Shown here: piece after piece, positions 44,957-54,373 of the stretch
How the letters are laid out: the number at the start of each line of letters is the position of its first letter
How positions within the stretch are numbered: position 1 is the stretch's first letter
From: Caecibacteroides pullorum
GTDB lineage: Bacteria > Bacteroidota > Bacteroidia > Bacteroidales > Bacteroidaceae
Reading direction: 5' to 3'
Assembly (NCBI RefSeq): GCF_019239235.1
Contig: NZ_JAAZTS010000006.1
Location: 87,311 to 151,310, forward strand
DNA length: 64,000 nucleotides
Made by a program: the position numbers and the translations under genes
The notes under the pieces: generated by a model
The model's input: the letters and a program-made list of their open reading frames with translations, nothing else
What the model was told of the DNA's origin: nothing
Database searches by the model: none

Positions 44957-46507
44957 ATGAAAACAAAACTTTTAGTGGGCTTGGGAGTCAGTACTTCCCT
45001 GCTCTCTGCTTGCGGCAGTAAGCAACAGGAAGAAGTAAAACAACCGAATGTGATTTTCATTGTAGCCGATGATTTGGGTTACGGAGATTTGAGTTGTTAT
45101 GGTGCGAAACGTGTTCAGACACCGAATGTGGATCGATTGTCGGCTGAAGGTCTGCGCTTTACAGATGCGCATGCGGTAGCTTCTACCAGTACGCCTTCCC
45201 GCTATTCTCTTTTTACGGGACATTATAGTTGGAGGAGAAATGATACGGGTATCGCGACTGGTGATGCGGGTATGGTGATTCGTCCGGAGCAGACCACTGT
45301 GGCCGATATATTTAAGGCGGCGGGTTATACGACGGGAGCTATCGGAAAGTGGCATCTGGGATTGGGTGACAAGGCTGGTACACAGGACTGGAATGGCTTT
45401 GTTTCTCCGGGACCTCAGGATTTGGGTTTCGATTATTCTTATTTGATGGCGGCTACGGGCGACCGTGTACCTTGTGTGTGGATGGAAAACCAACGGGTGG
45501 CAAACTACGATCCTGAGGCTCCGATTCAGGTTAGCTATAAGACCCCTTTCCCCGGTGAACCTTTGGGAAAGGACCATCCGGAAATGTTGACCAAACTGAA
45601 ACCGTCGCCTAACCATGGTCATGATATGGCCATCGTCAACGGTATATCACGCATCGGTTACATGAAAGGAGGTGGAAAGGCTCTTTGGGAGGATGAAAAC
45701 ATTGCTGATACGATTGCTGCCAAGGCTGTACAGTTCATTGAACGGCAAAAGGAGAAACCTTTCTTTTTGTATGTCGGTACGAACGACATACACGTGCCTC
45801 GCTATCCGCACGAACGTTTCCGTGACAAGAGTGGAATGGGTTATCGTGGCGATGCCATTCTTCAGTTCGACTGGACAGTCGGTATGATTGTGGAGGCATT
45901 GGAGAAGGCCGGTATTTTGGACAATACTCTGATTGTGCTGACCAGTGACAACGGTCCGGTGGTAGATGACGGATATGCCGACAAAGCTGTTGAATTGTTG
46001 GGTGACCATCGTCCATGGGGTGAGTTTCGTGGAGGCAAATACAGTAATTTTGAGGCTGGAACACGCGTACCGTTTATCGTACATTGGCCTGCTGTGGTTA
46101 AGCCAGGTATTTCGGACGCATTGTTTTCGCATATCGACATGTTTGGTTCGATGGAAAAACTGACCGGACAAGATATGGGTGAAGCGGCAGGAATGGATAG
46201 TCAGAACTATTTGGCAACCTTGACTGGTGAAGACAAGATGGGACGCGATTATGTTATTGAAGCATCCGGTTCGCTTTCCATTAGCGATGGTGAATGGAAA
46301 TATATTACACCGAACAAAGGACCGGCCTATAATAAACTGACGAATACAGAACTGGGCAATTCGGAGGATGAACAGCTCTATAACTTGCATGAAGATGTGG
46401 GTGAGAAGCAGAATGTGGCGAAGAAGTATCCGGATAAAGTCAAGGAAATGAAGCAGATCTTGGAGCAGGAAAAACAGAAAGGCTTCCGGGAGGAGTGGGT
46501 GTATTGA
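44957..46507 (+). CDS. S1-family sulfatase B (serine type), lipoprotein
   Basis: 516 residues. N-terminus MKTKLLVGLGVSTSLLSACGS has a lipobox (Cys-19), so it is likely membrane-anchored. Metal ligands VADDLGYGD (36-44), formylglycine site S-T-P-S-R at 78-82, GKWHLGLG near 130, TSDNGPVVDDGY near 336. Close paralogue of sulfatases A and H, with the same ATGDRVPCVWMEN and VNGISRIGYMKGG blocks. It probably belongs to the same S1 subfamily as those two and acts on a related linkage. Confidence 0.92.
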   Translation: MKTKLLVGLGVSTSLLSACGSKQQEEVKQPNVIFIVADDLGYGDLSCYGAKRVQTPNVDRLSAEGLRFTDAHAVASTSTPSRYSLFTGHYSWRRNDTGIATGDAGMVIRPEQTTVADIFKAAGYTTGAIGKWHLGLGDKAGTQDWNGFVSPGPQDLGFDYSYLMAATGDRVPCVWMENQRVANYDPEAPIQVSYKTPFPGEPLGKDHPEMLTKLKPSPNHGHDMAIVNGISRIGYMKGGGKALWEDENIADTIAAKAVQFIERQKEKPFFLYVGTNDIHVPRYPHERFRDKSGMGYRGDAILQFDWTVGMIVEALEKAGILDNTLIVLTSDNGPVVDDGYADKAVELLGDHRPWGEFRGGKYSNFEAGTRVPFIVHWPAVVKPGISDALFSHIDMFGSMEKLTGQDMGEAAGMDSQNYLATLTGEDKMGRDYVIEASGSLSISDGEWKYITPNKGPAYNKLTNTELGNSEDEQLYNLHEDVGEKQNVAKKYPDKVKEMKQILEQEKQKGFREEWVY

Positions 46508-46532
46508 CTTGTGGTTGTAATGGATTAGATGT

Positions 46533-47936
46533 ATGAAAATCTTAGGTAAAAAGAGTTTGTTGCTGTTTTCGGGTTTGGTAACCATGGGGCAGCAAGCTGA
46601 TGCTTGGGACGGTCGGTCAGACCGTCCCAATGTATTGATTATCCTGTTGGATGACGCCGGCTACAACGACTTCGGCTTTATGGGATCTCCTGATTTACGT
46701 ACTCCCAATATTGATGCGTTGGCGGCAGACGGAGTGATATTTACCGATGGACATGTAGCCGCAACGGTGAGTAGTCCTTCACGTGCTTGTCTGATGACCG
46801 GCCGTTACGGACATCGTTTCGGCTATGAATGTAATCCTGATCATAGCACGGACGGACTCCCTTTGGATGAACAGACCTTGGGAGAGATATTTAAGGAAGC
46901 AGGTTATCACACAGTTGCTATCGGTAAGTGGCATTTGGGAAGCCGCGACGAGCAACATCCCAACAGACGGGGATTTGATTTGTTTTATGGTATGAAAGCT
47001 GGGTCGCGGGGATATTTCTATGATGAAACCCAAAGCGATAAGCCTGGAGATGGGCGGAACCTGCTTCTGAATGAAGATCAGGTGAAATTTGATGGCTACC
47101 TGACGGATGTTTTTTCGTGCAAGGCCGTGGACTTCATTAAAGAAACGAAAGAGCCTTTTATGATGTATTTGGCCTATAATGCCGTACATACCCCCATGCA
47201 GGCTACGCAGGAAGATATGGCGTTGTTTGAGGGGCATCCCCGACAGAAACTGGCTGCGATGACTCATGCACTGGACAGAGGAATAGGCTGTGTAGTTCGT
47301 GCACTGAAAGAATCAGGCAAATATGACAACACGCTTATTTTCTTTCTGAGCGACAATGGTGGGGCTACTAACAATCAGTCGTCCAACCATCCGTTGAAGG
47401 GGTTTAAAGGTAACAAGTTTGAAGGTGGCCATCGTGTTCCGTTCTTTATGGTATGGAGACAGGGATCTGTTTTGCCGGGGCAATATGACGGTCTTGTTTC
47501 CTCCTTGGATATTTTTGCAACTGCAGTAGCAGCGGCTGGTATTCGGAAAACGAAGAAACCATTGGACGGTGTGTCGCTTCTTCCTTATGTTTCAGGTAAA
47601 AAGAAGGGGAATCCTCATGAGGAATTGTATTGGCGTAAAATGGATACCCGTGCCATTCGTTGTGGCGATTATAAACTGATTGTTACGCAGGGAGTGGATT
47701 CTGTTTTGTACGACGTACGGAAGGACATGCAGGAGCAAGTAGACATAAAGGAAGCAAAACCGGAAGTTTTTCATCGGTTATATATGAAACTTGCCCGATG
47801 GGAACGCGAAGAATGTGTCGCTCCGTTGTGGATAGAAGAAGGATGGGCTGAAATTACAAACGGTTACCACAGGCAGTTGATGCACAATGAGATAAAAACA
47901 GCCCGTGATTTGCAGAAAACAAAAGGAAAGAAATGA
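46533..47936 (+). CDS. S1-family sulfatase C (serine type)
   Basis: 467 residues with a signal-like N-terminus (to QQADA, about 24). LLDDAGYND (38-46), formylglycine site S-S-P-S-R at 80-84, GKWHLGSRD near 134, LSDNGGATNN near 272. The shorter C-terminal subdomain and the CLMTGRYGHRFGYE block set it apart from the other seven. 25 bp after sulfatase B; its stop is 4 bp before sulfatase D. Confidence 0.92.
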   Translation: MKILGKKSLLLFSGLVTMGQQADAWDGRSDRPNVLIILLDDAGYNDFGFMGSPDLRTPNIDALAADGVIFTDGHVAATVSSPSRACLMTGRYGHRFGYECNPDHSTDGLPLDEQTLGEIFKEAGYHTVAIGKWHLGSRDEQHPNRRGFDLFYGMKAGSRGYFYDETQSDKPGDGRNLLLNEDQVKFDGYLTDVFSCKAVDFIKETKEPFMMYLAYNAVHTPMQATQEDMALFEGHPRQKLAAMTHALDRGIGCVVRALKESGKYDNTLIFFLSDNGGATNNQSSNHPLKGFKGNKFEGGHRVPFFMVWRQGSVLPGQYDGLVSSLDIFATAVAAAGIRKTKKPLDGVSLLPYVSGKKKGNPHEELYWRKMDTRAIRCGDYKLIVTQGVDSVLYDVRKDMQEQVDIKEAKPEVFHRLYMKLARWEREECVAPLWIEEGWAEITNGYHRQLMHNEIKTARDLQKTKGKK

Positions 47937-47940
47937 ATTT

Positions 47941-49395
47941 ATGAACAAATATCAATCATTGGTCAAGAAGACGGTTTACTTGGGATGGGGGATAGGCAGT
48001 ATAGTGCTTTCTGGAGAACTTTGTGCGCAAGGTTCAGTATTTTCCTTCAAGCCCAATGTTATCTATATTTTATGTGATGACTTGGGTTATGGGGAAGTGG
48101 GCTATAACGGTCAAGAAAAAATTGAGACCCCTGAACTTGACCGTCTGGCTTCTCAAGGAATGATTTTTTCGAATCATTATTGCGGGAATGCAGTAAGTGC
48201 TCCTTCTCGGTGTGTGTTATTGACTGGCAGACATCCGGGGCATGCACTGATTCGGGCCAACAGTCCAGGGTATCCTGATGGTCAGGTTCCATTGCTAGAA
48301 GGAAGCGAAACGATTGGGAAACTGATGCAAAGAGCCGGATACAAAACAGCATGTATAGGAAAATGGGGCTTGGGAGCATTCTCGAACTCGGGTAATCCGA
48401 ATAGACAAGGTTTTGATTATTTTTTCGGTTATACTGATCAGGTACATGCCCATGATTACTATCCCAGTTATTTGTGGAAGAACGGTGAGAAGGTGCAGTT
48501 GAACAGACAGGGTATTTGTAAGGATTACAGTCATGATTTGTTTACGGAAGAAGCTTTTCGCTTTATTAAGGAGAATCAAGAACGACCGTTCTTTCTGTAC
48601 CTGGCTTATACGATTCCTCACGTGAAATATCAGGTACCGGACTTGGCGCAATATAAAGATCGGGACTGGCCGGAGAACATGAAAATTCATGCGGCCATGA
48701 CTTCACGTTTGGATAAGGATGTGGGACGTTTGGTCTCTTTGTTGGAGGAGTTGAAGCTGGATGAAAATACATTGATTATTTTTAGCAGTGATAATGGGGC
48801 ACATGGGCAGTTCGGTTCTTTTGAGTTCTTCCGGACATCTGGTGAGCTGCGTGACAAAAAACGGAGTTTGTATGAAGGAGGAGTGCGTTCACCGACTTTT
48901 GCCTATTGGCCGGGAACTGTACCTTCTGGTACTGCTACTGATCATATCTCGGCTTTTTGGGACGTGCTGCCTACCTTGTCGGAACTGACAGGCGAACCTG
49001 TTCGGGGTGAAACGGATGGTATCTCTTTCCTGCCGACCTTGTTGGGGCAATTTGACAGGCAACATCAGCATGATTATCTGTACTGGGAATTATATGAAGG
49101 GCGTCCACAATGTGCTGTGAGATATAAACAATGGAAAGGAGTTGTTAGAGATATGCGCAAGGGGTTGAGCGTGGAGCTTTATGATGTGGAAAATGATGAA
49201 CGTGAAACTCGGAATGTGGCTGCTGATTATCCCGCAGTCGTAGACTCTATCAAAGGCATGATGATGCGTTCGCACGAGCCGAATCCTTATTGGGATAAAG
49301 ATAACAAACCGCTGTTTGATTTGGAAAAGGCATGTCGGGCTAATGGAGTGGAAGTGCGGATGAAAGATACGAATACGAATCTAAAAAATAGATGA
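47941..49395 (+). CDS. S1-family sulfatase D (serine type)
   Basis: 484 residues from the ATG at 47941; an upstream GTG would overlap sulfatase C. Signal peptide to ELCAQ (about 30). CDDLGYGEV (45-53), formylglycine site S-A-P-S-R at 86-90, SSDNGAHG in the second half. The active-site loop reads GKWGLG, with glycine replacing the histidine of the usual GKWH. The same variant and the GQEKIETP and RHPGHALIRAN-like blocks are shared with sulfatase F, its likely paralogue. Confidence 0.92.
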   Translation: MNKYQSLVKKTVYLGWGIGSIVLSGELCAQGSVFSFKPNVIYILCDDLGYGEVGYNGQEKIETPELDRLASQGMIFSNHYCGNAVSAPSRCVLLTGRHPGHALIRANSPGYPDGQVPLLEGSETIGKLMQRAGYKTACIGKWGLGAFSNSGNPNRQGFDYFFGYTDQVHAHDYYPSYLWKNGEKVQLNRQGICKDYSHDLFTEEAFRFIKENQERPFFLYLAYTIPHVKYQVPDLAQYKDRDWPENMKIHAAMTSRLDKDVGRLVSLLEELKLDENTLIIFSSDNGAHGQFGSFEFFRTSGELRDKKRSLYEGGVRSPTFAYWPGTVPSGTATDHISAFWDVLPTLSELTGEPVRGETDGISFLPTLLGQFDRQHQHDYLYWELYEGRPQCAVRYKQWKGVVRDMRKGLSVELYDVENDERETRNVAADYPAVVDSIKGMMMRSHEPNPYWDKDNKPLFDLEKACRANGVEVRMKDTNTNLKNR

Positions 49396-49408
49396 GAAGG
49401 ATTTGGAA

Positions 49409-51166
49409 ATGAAAAGAAGGATTGTGTCTGATGTCATGTTTCTCTCGGTCTTGGGGGGTATAAATCCTGTTGTAGCTCAAGAAATAAAGTCTGTACGTCC
49501 CAACTTTGTCTGGTTTATGACGGAAGATGTTTCCAGCTATTTTCTGGATATCTATAATGAGGGACGGTTCGGTGCTGTTACTCCCCACGTGAAAGAGTTG
49601 GCGCGTGGAGGTCTTGTGTTCAATAACGCATACAGCAACGCGCCTGTCAGCTCGGCAGCACGTTCTACGTTGATTACGGGGTGTTATGCTCCTCGTATAG
49701 GTGTTCATTTGCACCGGAAGATGGAAGAGGTTCCTATGCCGGAAGGGTTGCATATGTTCCCGTATTACTTGCGAGCTGCCGGATATCATACGTCCAATGC
49801 TGCAAAAACAGATTATAACTGCTTTTTGGATAAAGAAGCGTGGAATATTGTATCCGGTAAGATTGGGGCTTGGCGGATGAGGCCGGATAAGGACATGCCG
49901 TTTTTTCATGTACGTACTTGTGCGGTGACTCATGAAAGCAGTTTGCATTTCTCGGAGGAAAAGATGCATGAATCACACTTTGCTACATGGCTGGACTCGA
50001 TTTATATCCATCCCAACCATCCTGATACGGAATTGTTCCGCTATACTTATGCCTCTTTTTATAATCGGATCAGTGAGTCGGATGCGGAATTGGGACGGCT
50101 CATAGCCATGCTGGAAGAGGATGGGGAGCTTGACAATACTTTTATTTTTTATTTTGGAGATAATGGTGGCGCACTACCTGGTTCCAAGGGGTATACAACC
50201 GAAACGGGATTGCGTGTACCTTTAGTCGTGTATATCCCTGAACGGTGGCGAGACAAGCTTCCTCTGCAGGTGGGTACGAGAGTGGATGGTATGGTCAGCT
50301 TTGTAGACTTCGGTCCGACATTGTTACGTCTGGCGGGTATTGATGTGCCCGAGGGGATGGATGGAATTCCTTTCCTGGGAGACGATATTTCATTGGATAA
50401 CCTTAATGGACGGAATGAAGTATTTGGCTACGGTGACAGATTTGACGAACTGTATGCGTTTAATCGTACAATCCGTAAAGGACGTTTCAAATATTCCCGG
50501 AACTTTCAGCCTTATCATCCCAAATCCCTTTATGCAGCTTACCGGTACAAGCAGGCTGCCTTTAGAGAGTGGAAGCGTTTGTATGTAAACGGTGAGTTGA
50601 ATACAGTGCAAAGTCGTTTTTTCCTTCCTCAAGGAGCGGAAGAATTGTATGACCTGTCTAAAGATCCATATGAGACGAATAATTTGGCGAGACAGCCGAT
50701 GTATAAAGAAATACTGCTGGAAATGAGAAAGGTACTGCGGGAGCTTATGGTTGAAAAGTCCGATTTGGGTGTGTTCCCGGAATGTGTGTGGCTGGAGGAG
50801 GGGAAGAACAATCCCTCGTTGTATGGATCACGCCATCGGTCGTCTATCCGTCGTTATCTGGATATTGCGGATTTGGAGCTATGTGATAGCGAGAATACGA
50901 CTGTACGTAAAAAAGTACGGCGTGCATTGGAGTCAGAAGACCCGATAGAACGCTATTGGGGGGCTACAGTTTGTGCTTCCTGGGGAGATCGAGCTGTTTT
51001 TGCTTCACTCCAATTGTCTCGTCTGATTCAGGATGAAGTGGCATATGTTGCAAGCAGGGCTGTCGTTGCAATGAGCCGATTACAAGGAAAGGTTTTGAAC
51101 GATGCAATGAATGGGGTATGGAAGCGTGCAGAGGGGACACCTGAAAAAGTTGTCTGTATTGAATGA
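49409..51166 (+). CDS. S1-family sulfatase E with HEAT-like C-terminus
   Basis: 585 residues from the ATG at 49409; signal peptide to VVAQ (about 24). MTEDVSSYF (37-45) carries the metal ligands. The formylglycine site is S-S-A-A-R at 81-85, fitting the relaxed (C/S)-x-(P/A)-x-R pattern but lacking the Pro and second Ser. The GKWH loop is replaced by AAKTDYNCF near 130, as in heparan-N-sulfatase-like proteins. Residues about 500-585 (LESEDPIERYWGATVCASWG and on) look like HEAT repeats. It may act on an N-sulfate or a bulky substrate; this is inference. 162 bp without a gene follow. Confidence 0.88.
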   Translation: MKRRIVSDVMFLSVLGGINPVVAQEIKSVRPNFVWFMTEDVSSYFLDIYNEGRFGAVTPHVKELARGGLVFNNAYSNAPVSSAARSTLITGCYAPRIGVHLHRKMEEVPMPEGLHMFPYYLRAAGYHTSNAAKTDYNCFLDKEAWNIVSGKIGAWRMRPDKDMPFFHVRTCAVTHESSLHFSEEKMHESHFATWLDSIYIHPNHPDTELFRYTYASFYNRISESDAELGRLIAMLEEDGELDNTFIFYFGDNGGALPGSKGYTTETGLRVPLVVYIPERWRDKLPLQVGTRVDGMVSFVDFGPTLLRLAGIDVPEGMDGIPFLGDDISLDNLNGRNEVFGYGDRFDELYAFNRTIRKGRFKYSRNFQPYHPKSLYAAYRYKQAAFREWKRLYVNGELNTVQSRFFLPQGAEELYDLSKDPYETNNLARQPMYKEILLEMRKVLRELMVEKSDLGVFPECVWLEEGKNNPSLYGSRHRSSIRRYLDIADLELCDSENTTVRKKVRRALESEDPIERYWGATVCASWGDRAVFASLQLSRLIQDEVAYVASRAVVAMSRLQGKVLNDAMNGVWKRAEGTPEKVVCIE

Positions 51167-51328
51167 TATGGTGTTTTTGCGGGAATCATTTGAGAATTGT
51201 CATTTTGAGTTTGAACAAAGTAATGAAACCAAACTTTTTCCGTGTAATGAGATAGAGTGGAGAGTGAAGTATCTATCTGAAGATTTCTGATAAGGATTGT
51301 ATGGATATTGGTATTTTAAGAAGATTGT

Positions 51329-52864
51329 ATGAAAAGAGATTTTAGACAAATGGCATGGGCGGGTATCTTGCCGGCTATGTGTATCGGAATTTCCTGTGCA
51401 GGGCAGGAAGACGCTGTACTTCCCAACATCATCTACATCCTGGGCGATGATTTGGGACGTGCCGATATTGGCTGTTTTGGCCAAGAGAAGATAGAAACAC
51501 CTAATATCGGCCGGCTGGCTGCCGAAGGTATGGTTTTCACCAACCATTATAGCGGTCAGGCTGTATCTGCTCCATCTCGTTGTGCTTTGTTCACCGGACT
51601 GCACATGGGGCACGCCTATATCAGGGGTAATGATGAGATGGGGGCACGTGGCAATGTGTGGAGTCACGAGGCCATGTTGGCCGATTCGTCGCTGGAAGGC
51701 CAGCGACCATTGCCGGCAGGAACGGTGACAATTCCCCGCAAGTTGAAGGAAGCGGGTTATACGACGGCCTGTATCGGGAAGTGGGGATTAGGATATCCGG
51801 GTTCTGAGAGTACACCCAACAAGATGGGGTTTGATTTCTTTTACGGTTATAATTGTCAGCGGCAGGCACATACTTATTATCCTCCTTTTTTGTGGCGTAA
51901 TGAACAGCGTGAATACCTGGAAAACCAGCTGCTCCCTCCTAACACCAAACTGGATAAGGGGGCTGACCCCCGCGATGAAAGGAGTTATACCAAATATGAG
52001 CAGAAACAATATGCGCCGGACTTGATGTACCGTGAGGTATTGGATTTTGTGGAACGTTCGAAGAATGAACCCTTTGCATTGTTCTGGACGACTCCTGTTC
52101 CTCATGTCCCTTTACAGGCTCCCGAACGTTGGGTCAGACATTATGTGGAGAAATTTGGCGACGAGGAGCCATACCTCGGAAACAAGGGATATTTTCCCTG
52201 CCGCTATCCGCGGGCAACATATGCAGCTATGGTTAGTTATTGGGATGAACAGATAGGCGGTCTGGTAGCCAAATTGAAGGAACTGGGGTTGTATGAGAAT
52301 ACGCTGATTGTTTTTGCCAGTGATAACGGACCTACATTTAACGGCGGGACCGATTCCCCTTTCTTCGACAGTGCCCGTCCGTTCAAGAGTGAGGCTGGTT
52401 GGGGAAAGGCTTCTCTGCGTGAGGGTGGTATCCGTGTTCCTATGATTGCTACCTGGCCGGCCCGCATTCCTGCCGGAACAAAGTCCGATTTGCTTTCTGC
52501 CTTTTGGGACATGATGCCTACAATGTGTGAGGTAGTTGGAGTAGAGTGTCCGCCGACAGATGGCATCAGCATGCTTCCAACGATGCTTGGTAAGAATGAC
52601 AAGCAACAGAAGCATGAGTTCTTATATTGGGAATACCCGGAATCGGGAGGTCAAAAGGCTGTACGTATAGGCGATTGGAAGGCTTTTGTTCGTAATATAC
52701 GTGAAGGCAACCGAGAAGTGGAGCTTTACAACTTGGCGACAGATCCTCGAGAACAACAGAATGTAGCTACGGAACATCCGGATGTAGTAAAAAAAGTATT
52801 AGAAATATTTCGCTCGGAACATAGTGATTCGGAGATTGAGCGTTTCCAATTGCCCGTATGGTAA
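51329..52864 (+). CDS. S1-family sulfatase F (serine type), probable lipoprotein
   Basis: 511 residues. The N-terminus has a lipobox-like GISC (Cys-23). GDDLGRADI (39-47), formylglycine site S-A-P-S-R at 80-84, GKWGLG near 151 (histidine-to-glycine variant as in D), ASDNGPTFNGG near 330. It is about 30 residues longer than D, mainly through an insert after the active site (TYYPPFLWRNEQ region). It starts after a 162-bp gap that could hold a separate promoter, although I see no consensus there. Confidence 0.92.
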   Translation: MKRDFRQMAWAGILPAMCIGISCAGQEDAVLPNIIYILGDDLGRADIGCFGQEKIETPNIGRLAAEGMVFTNHYSGQAVSAPSRCALFTGLHMGHAYIRGNDEMGARGNVWSHEAMLADSSLEGQRPLPAGTVTIPRKLKEAGYTTACIGKWGLGYPGSESTPNKMGFDFFYGYNCQRQAHTYYPPFLWRNEQREYLENQLLPPNTKLDKGADPRDERSYTKYEQKQYAPDLMYREVLDFVERSKNEPFALFWTTPVPHVPLQAPERWVRHYVEKFGDEEPYLGNKGYFPCRYPRATYAAMVSYWDEQIGGLVAKLKELGLYENTLIVFASDNGPTFNGGTDSPFFDSARPFKSEAGWGKASLREGGIRVPMIATWPARIPAGTKSDLLSAFWDMMPTMCEVVGVECPPTDGISMLPTMLGKNDKQQKHEFLYWEYPESGGQKAVRIGDWKAFVRNIREGNREVELYNLATDPREQQNVATEHPDVVKKVLEIFRSEHSDSEIERFQLPVW

Positions 52865-52871
52865 AATTACA

Positions 52872-54296
52872 ATGCGTATGAAAGGACTGAAAACAATGGC
52901 ATGGGGTGTTCTTTCGCTGGCCGCTCCCCATTTGTATGCTTCTACAAGCCAGCGGCCAAACATTATTCTGATTAATATTGACGATTTGGGTTGGACAGAT
53001 TTGGCCTGTAATGGTAGTGGTTATTATGAGACCCCCCATATAGACAAGTTGCGTTCATTGGGCATCTGGTTTTCTCAGGCTTATGCCGGTGCATCGAACA
53101 GTGCTCCTAGTCGTGCATGTATGTTGACCGGACAATATTCACCGCGTCATGGCATTTATACCGTAGGCAATCCTGACCGGGGAAAGGCCGAACACCGGAA
53201 ATTGATTTCTGTTCCCAATCATACCTCTTTGCCGGATGGCTTTCAGATTCTTACGCGTGTTTTGCAAGAAGCCGGTTACCAAACTTTTCATGTGGGGAAA
53301 TGGCATGTAACGGAAGACCCGTTAACCTGTGGTATCGAAAAGAATATAGCCGGTAATCATGCTGGACATCCGCGAAGCTATTTTGCTCCCTATCGGAACG
53401 CAAACCTGCCTGATGGGCCGGATGGAGAATATTTGCCAGACCGCCTGGGTAAAGAAGCTGTCCGTTTAATTGAAGGAGCCGACCGTACCTGTCCGTTTTT
53501 TCTGTATTATGCTACGTATTCGGTACATACTCCTCTTCAGGCTGAAGAAGAGTTGGTCCGGAAGTACAAAGACAAGGCTCCAACAGAGGCTCATAATAAT
53601 CCGGTCTATGCGGCAATGGTAGAAGCAATGGACCGTAATGTTGGTCGTGTGTTACAGGCCGTGTTTGACAAGGGGATAGAAGAAAACACGTTGATTATCT
53701 TTACGAGTGATAATGGTGGAGTTTATGATATATCCAAACAATGGCCATTGCGTGCCGGTAAAGGATCTTTTTACGAAGGTGGTATCCGGGTTCCTCTCAT
53801 TGTCTACCAAAAAGGGCGTTTTGAGCGGAGGAAGATAGAAAATGTTTCGGTATCTCAATTGGATATATTTCCTACTTTATTGGATTTAACGGGGATACCA
53901 TTTGATAATTTGCTGCTTGATGGAGCGAGTCTGTTTAAACTTTTGCGTGATGGGAAGGATGCTCGTATTGCAGAACGTACGTTGTACTGGCATTTTCCAG
54001 CCTATCTGGAAGGTGGTAATGATGAGACTACTGATAAACGTTTTCGTTCCCGGCCGGTTTCTGTTATCCGTCGGGGAGAGTGGAAGCTTATAGAGAATTA
54101 TGAAACAGGAACTTATGAACTTTATAATATTTCAGATGATATAGGTGAACGGAAGGATTTGTCCAGTGAATATCCACAAAAAGTTCAGGAACTTTTGAAA
54201 GTTTTGAACCGATGGAAACAGAAAGTACATGCGCCGATTCCCGATCAACTGAATCCTGCCTATGAAGAACGAGAAGTTGCTGACTACCAGCTGTAA
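52872..54296 (+). CDS. S1-family sulfatase G (serine type)
   Basis: 474 residues from the ATG at 52872 (or 52878), 7 bp after the previous stop. Signal peptide to LYAS (about 24). NIDDLGWTD (35-43), formylglycine site S-A-P-S-R at 77-81, GKWHVT near 138, TSDNGGVYD near 280. It has the YYETPHIDKL and MLTGQYSPRHG blocks and no close paralogue in the cluster. The C-terminus keeps the LYNISDDIGERKDLS stretch seen in exo-acting S1 enzymes. Confidence 0.92.
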   Translation: MRMKGLKTMAWGVLSLAAPHLYASTSQRPNIILINIDDLGWTDLACNGSGYYETPHIDKLRSLGIWFSQAYAGASNSAPSRACMLTGQYSPRHGIYTVGNPDRGKAEHRKLISVPNHTSLPDGFQILTRVLQEAGYQTFHVGKWHVTEDPLTCGIEKNIAGNHAGHPRSYFAPYRNANLPDGPDGEYLPDRLGKEAVRLIEGADRTCPFFLYYATYSVHTPLQAEEELVRKYKDKAPTEAHNNPVYAAMVEAMDRNVGRVLQAVFDKGIEENTLIIFTSDNGGVYDISKQWPLRAGKGSFYEGGIRVPLIVYQKGRFERRKIENVSVSQLDIFPTLLDLTGIPFDNLLLDGASLFKLLRDGKDARIAERTLYWHFPAYLEGGNDETTDKRFRSRPVSVIRRGEWKLIENYETGTYELYNISDDIGERKDLSSEYPQKVQELLKVLNRWKQKVHAPIPDQLNPAYEEREVADYQL

Positions 54297-54373
54297 ATCA
54301 TTTTGTAAAACTTTATAGAGAGTTAGTAGTAACTATTAATTACTAGATGAAAATTAAGTATTTTAATGGACAT

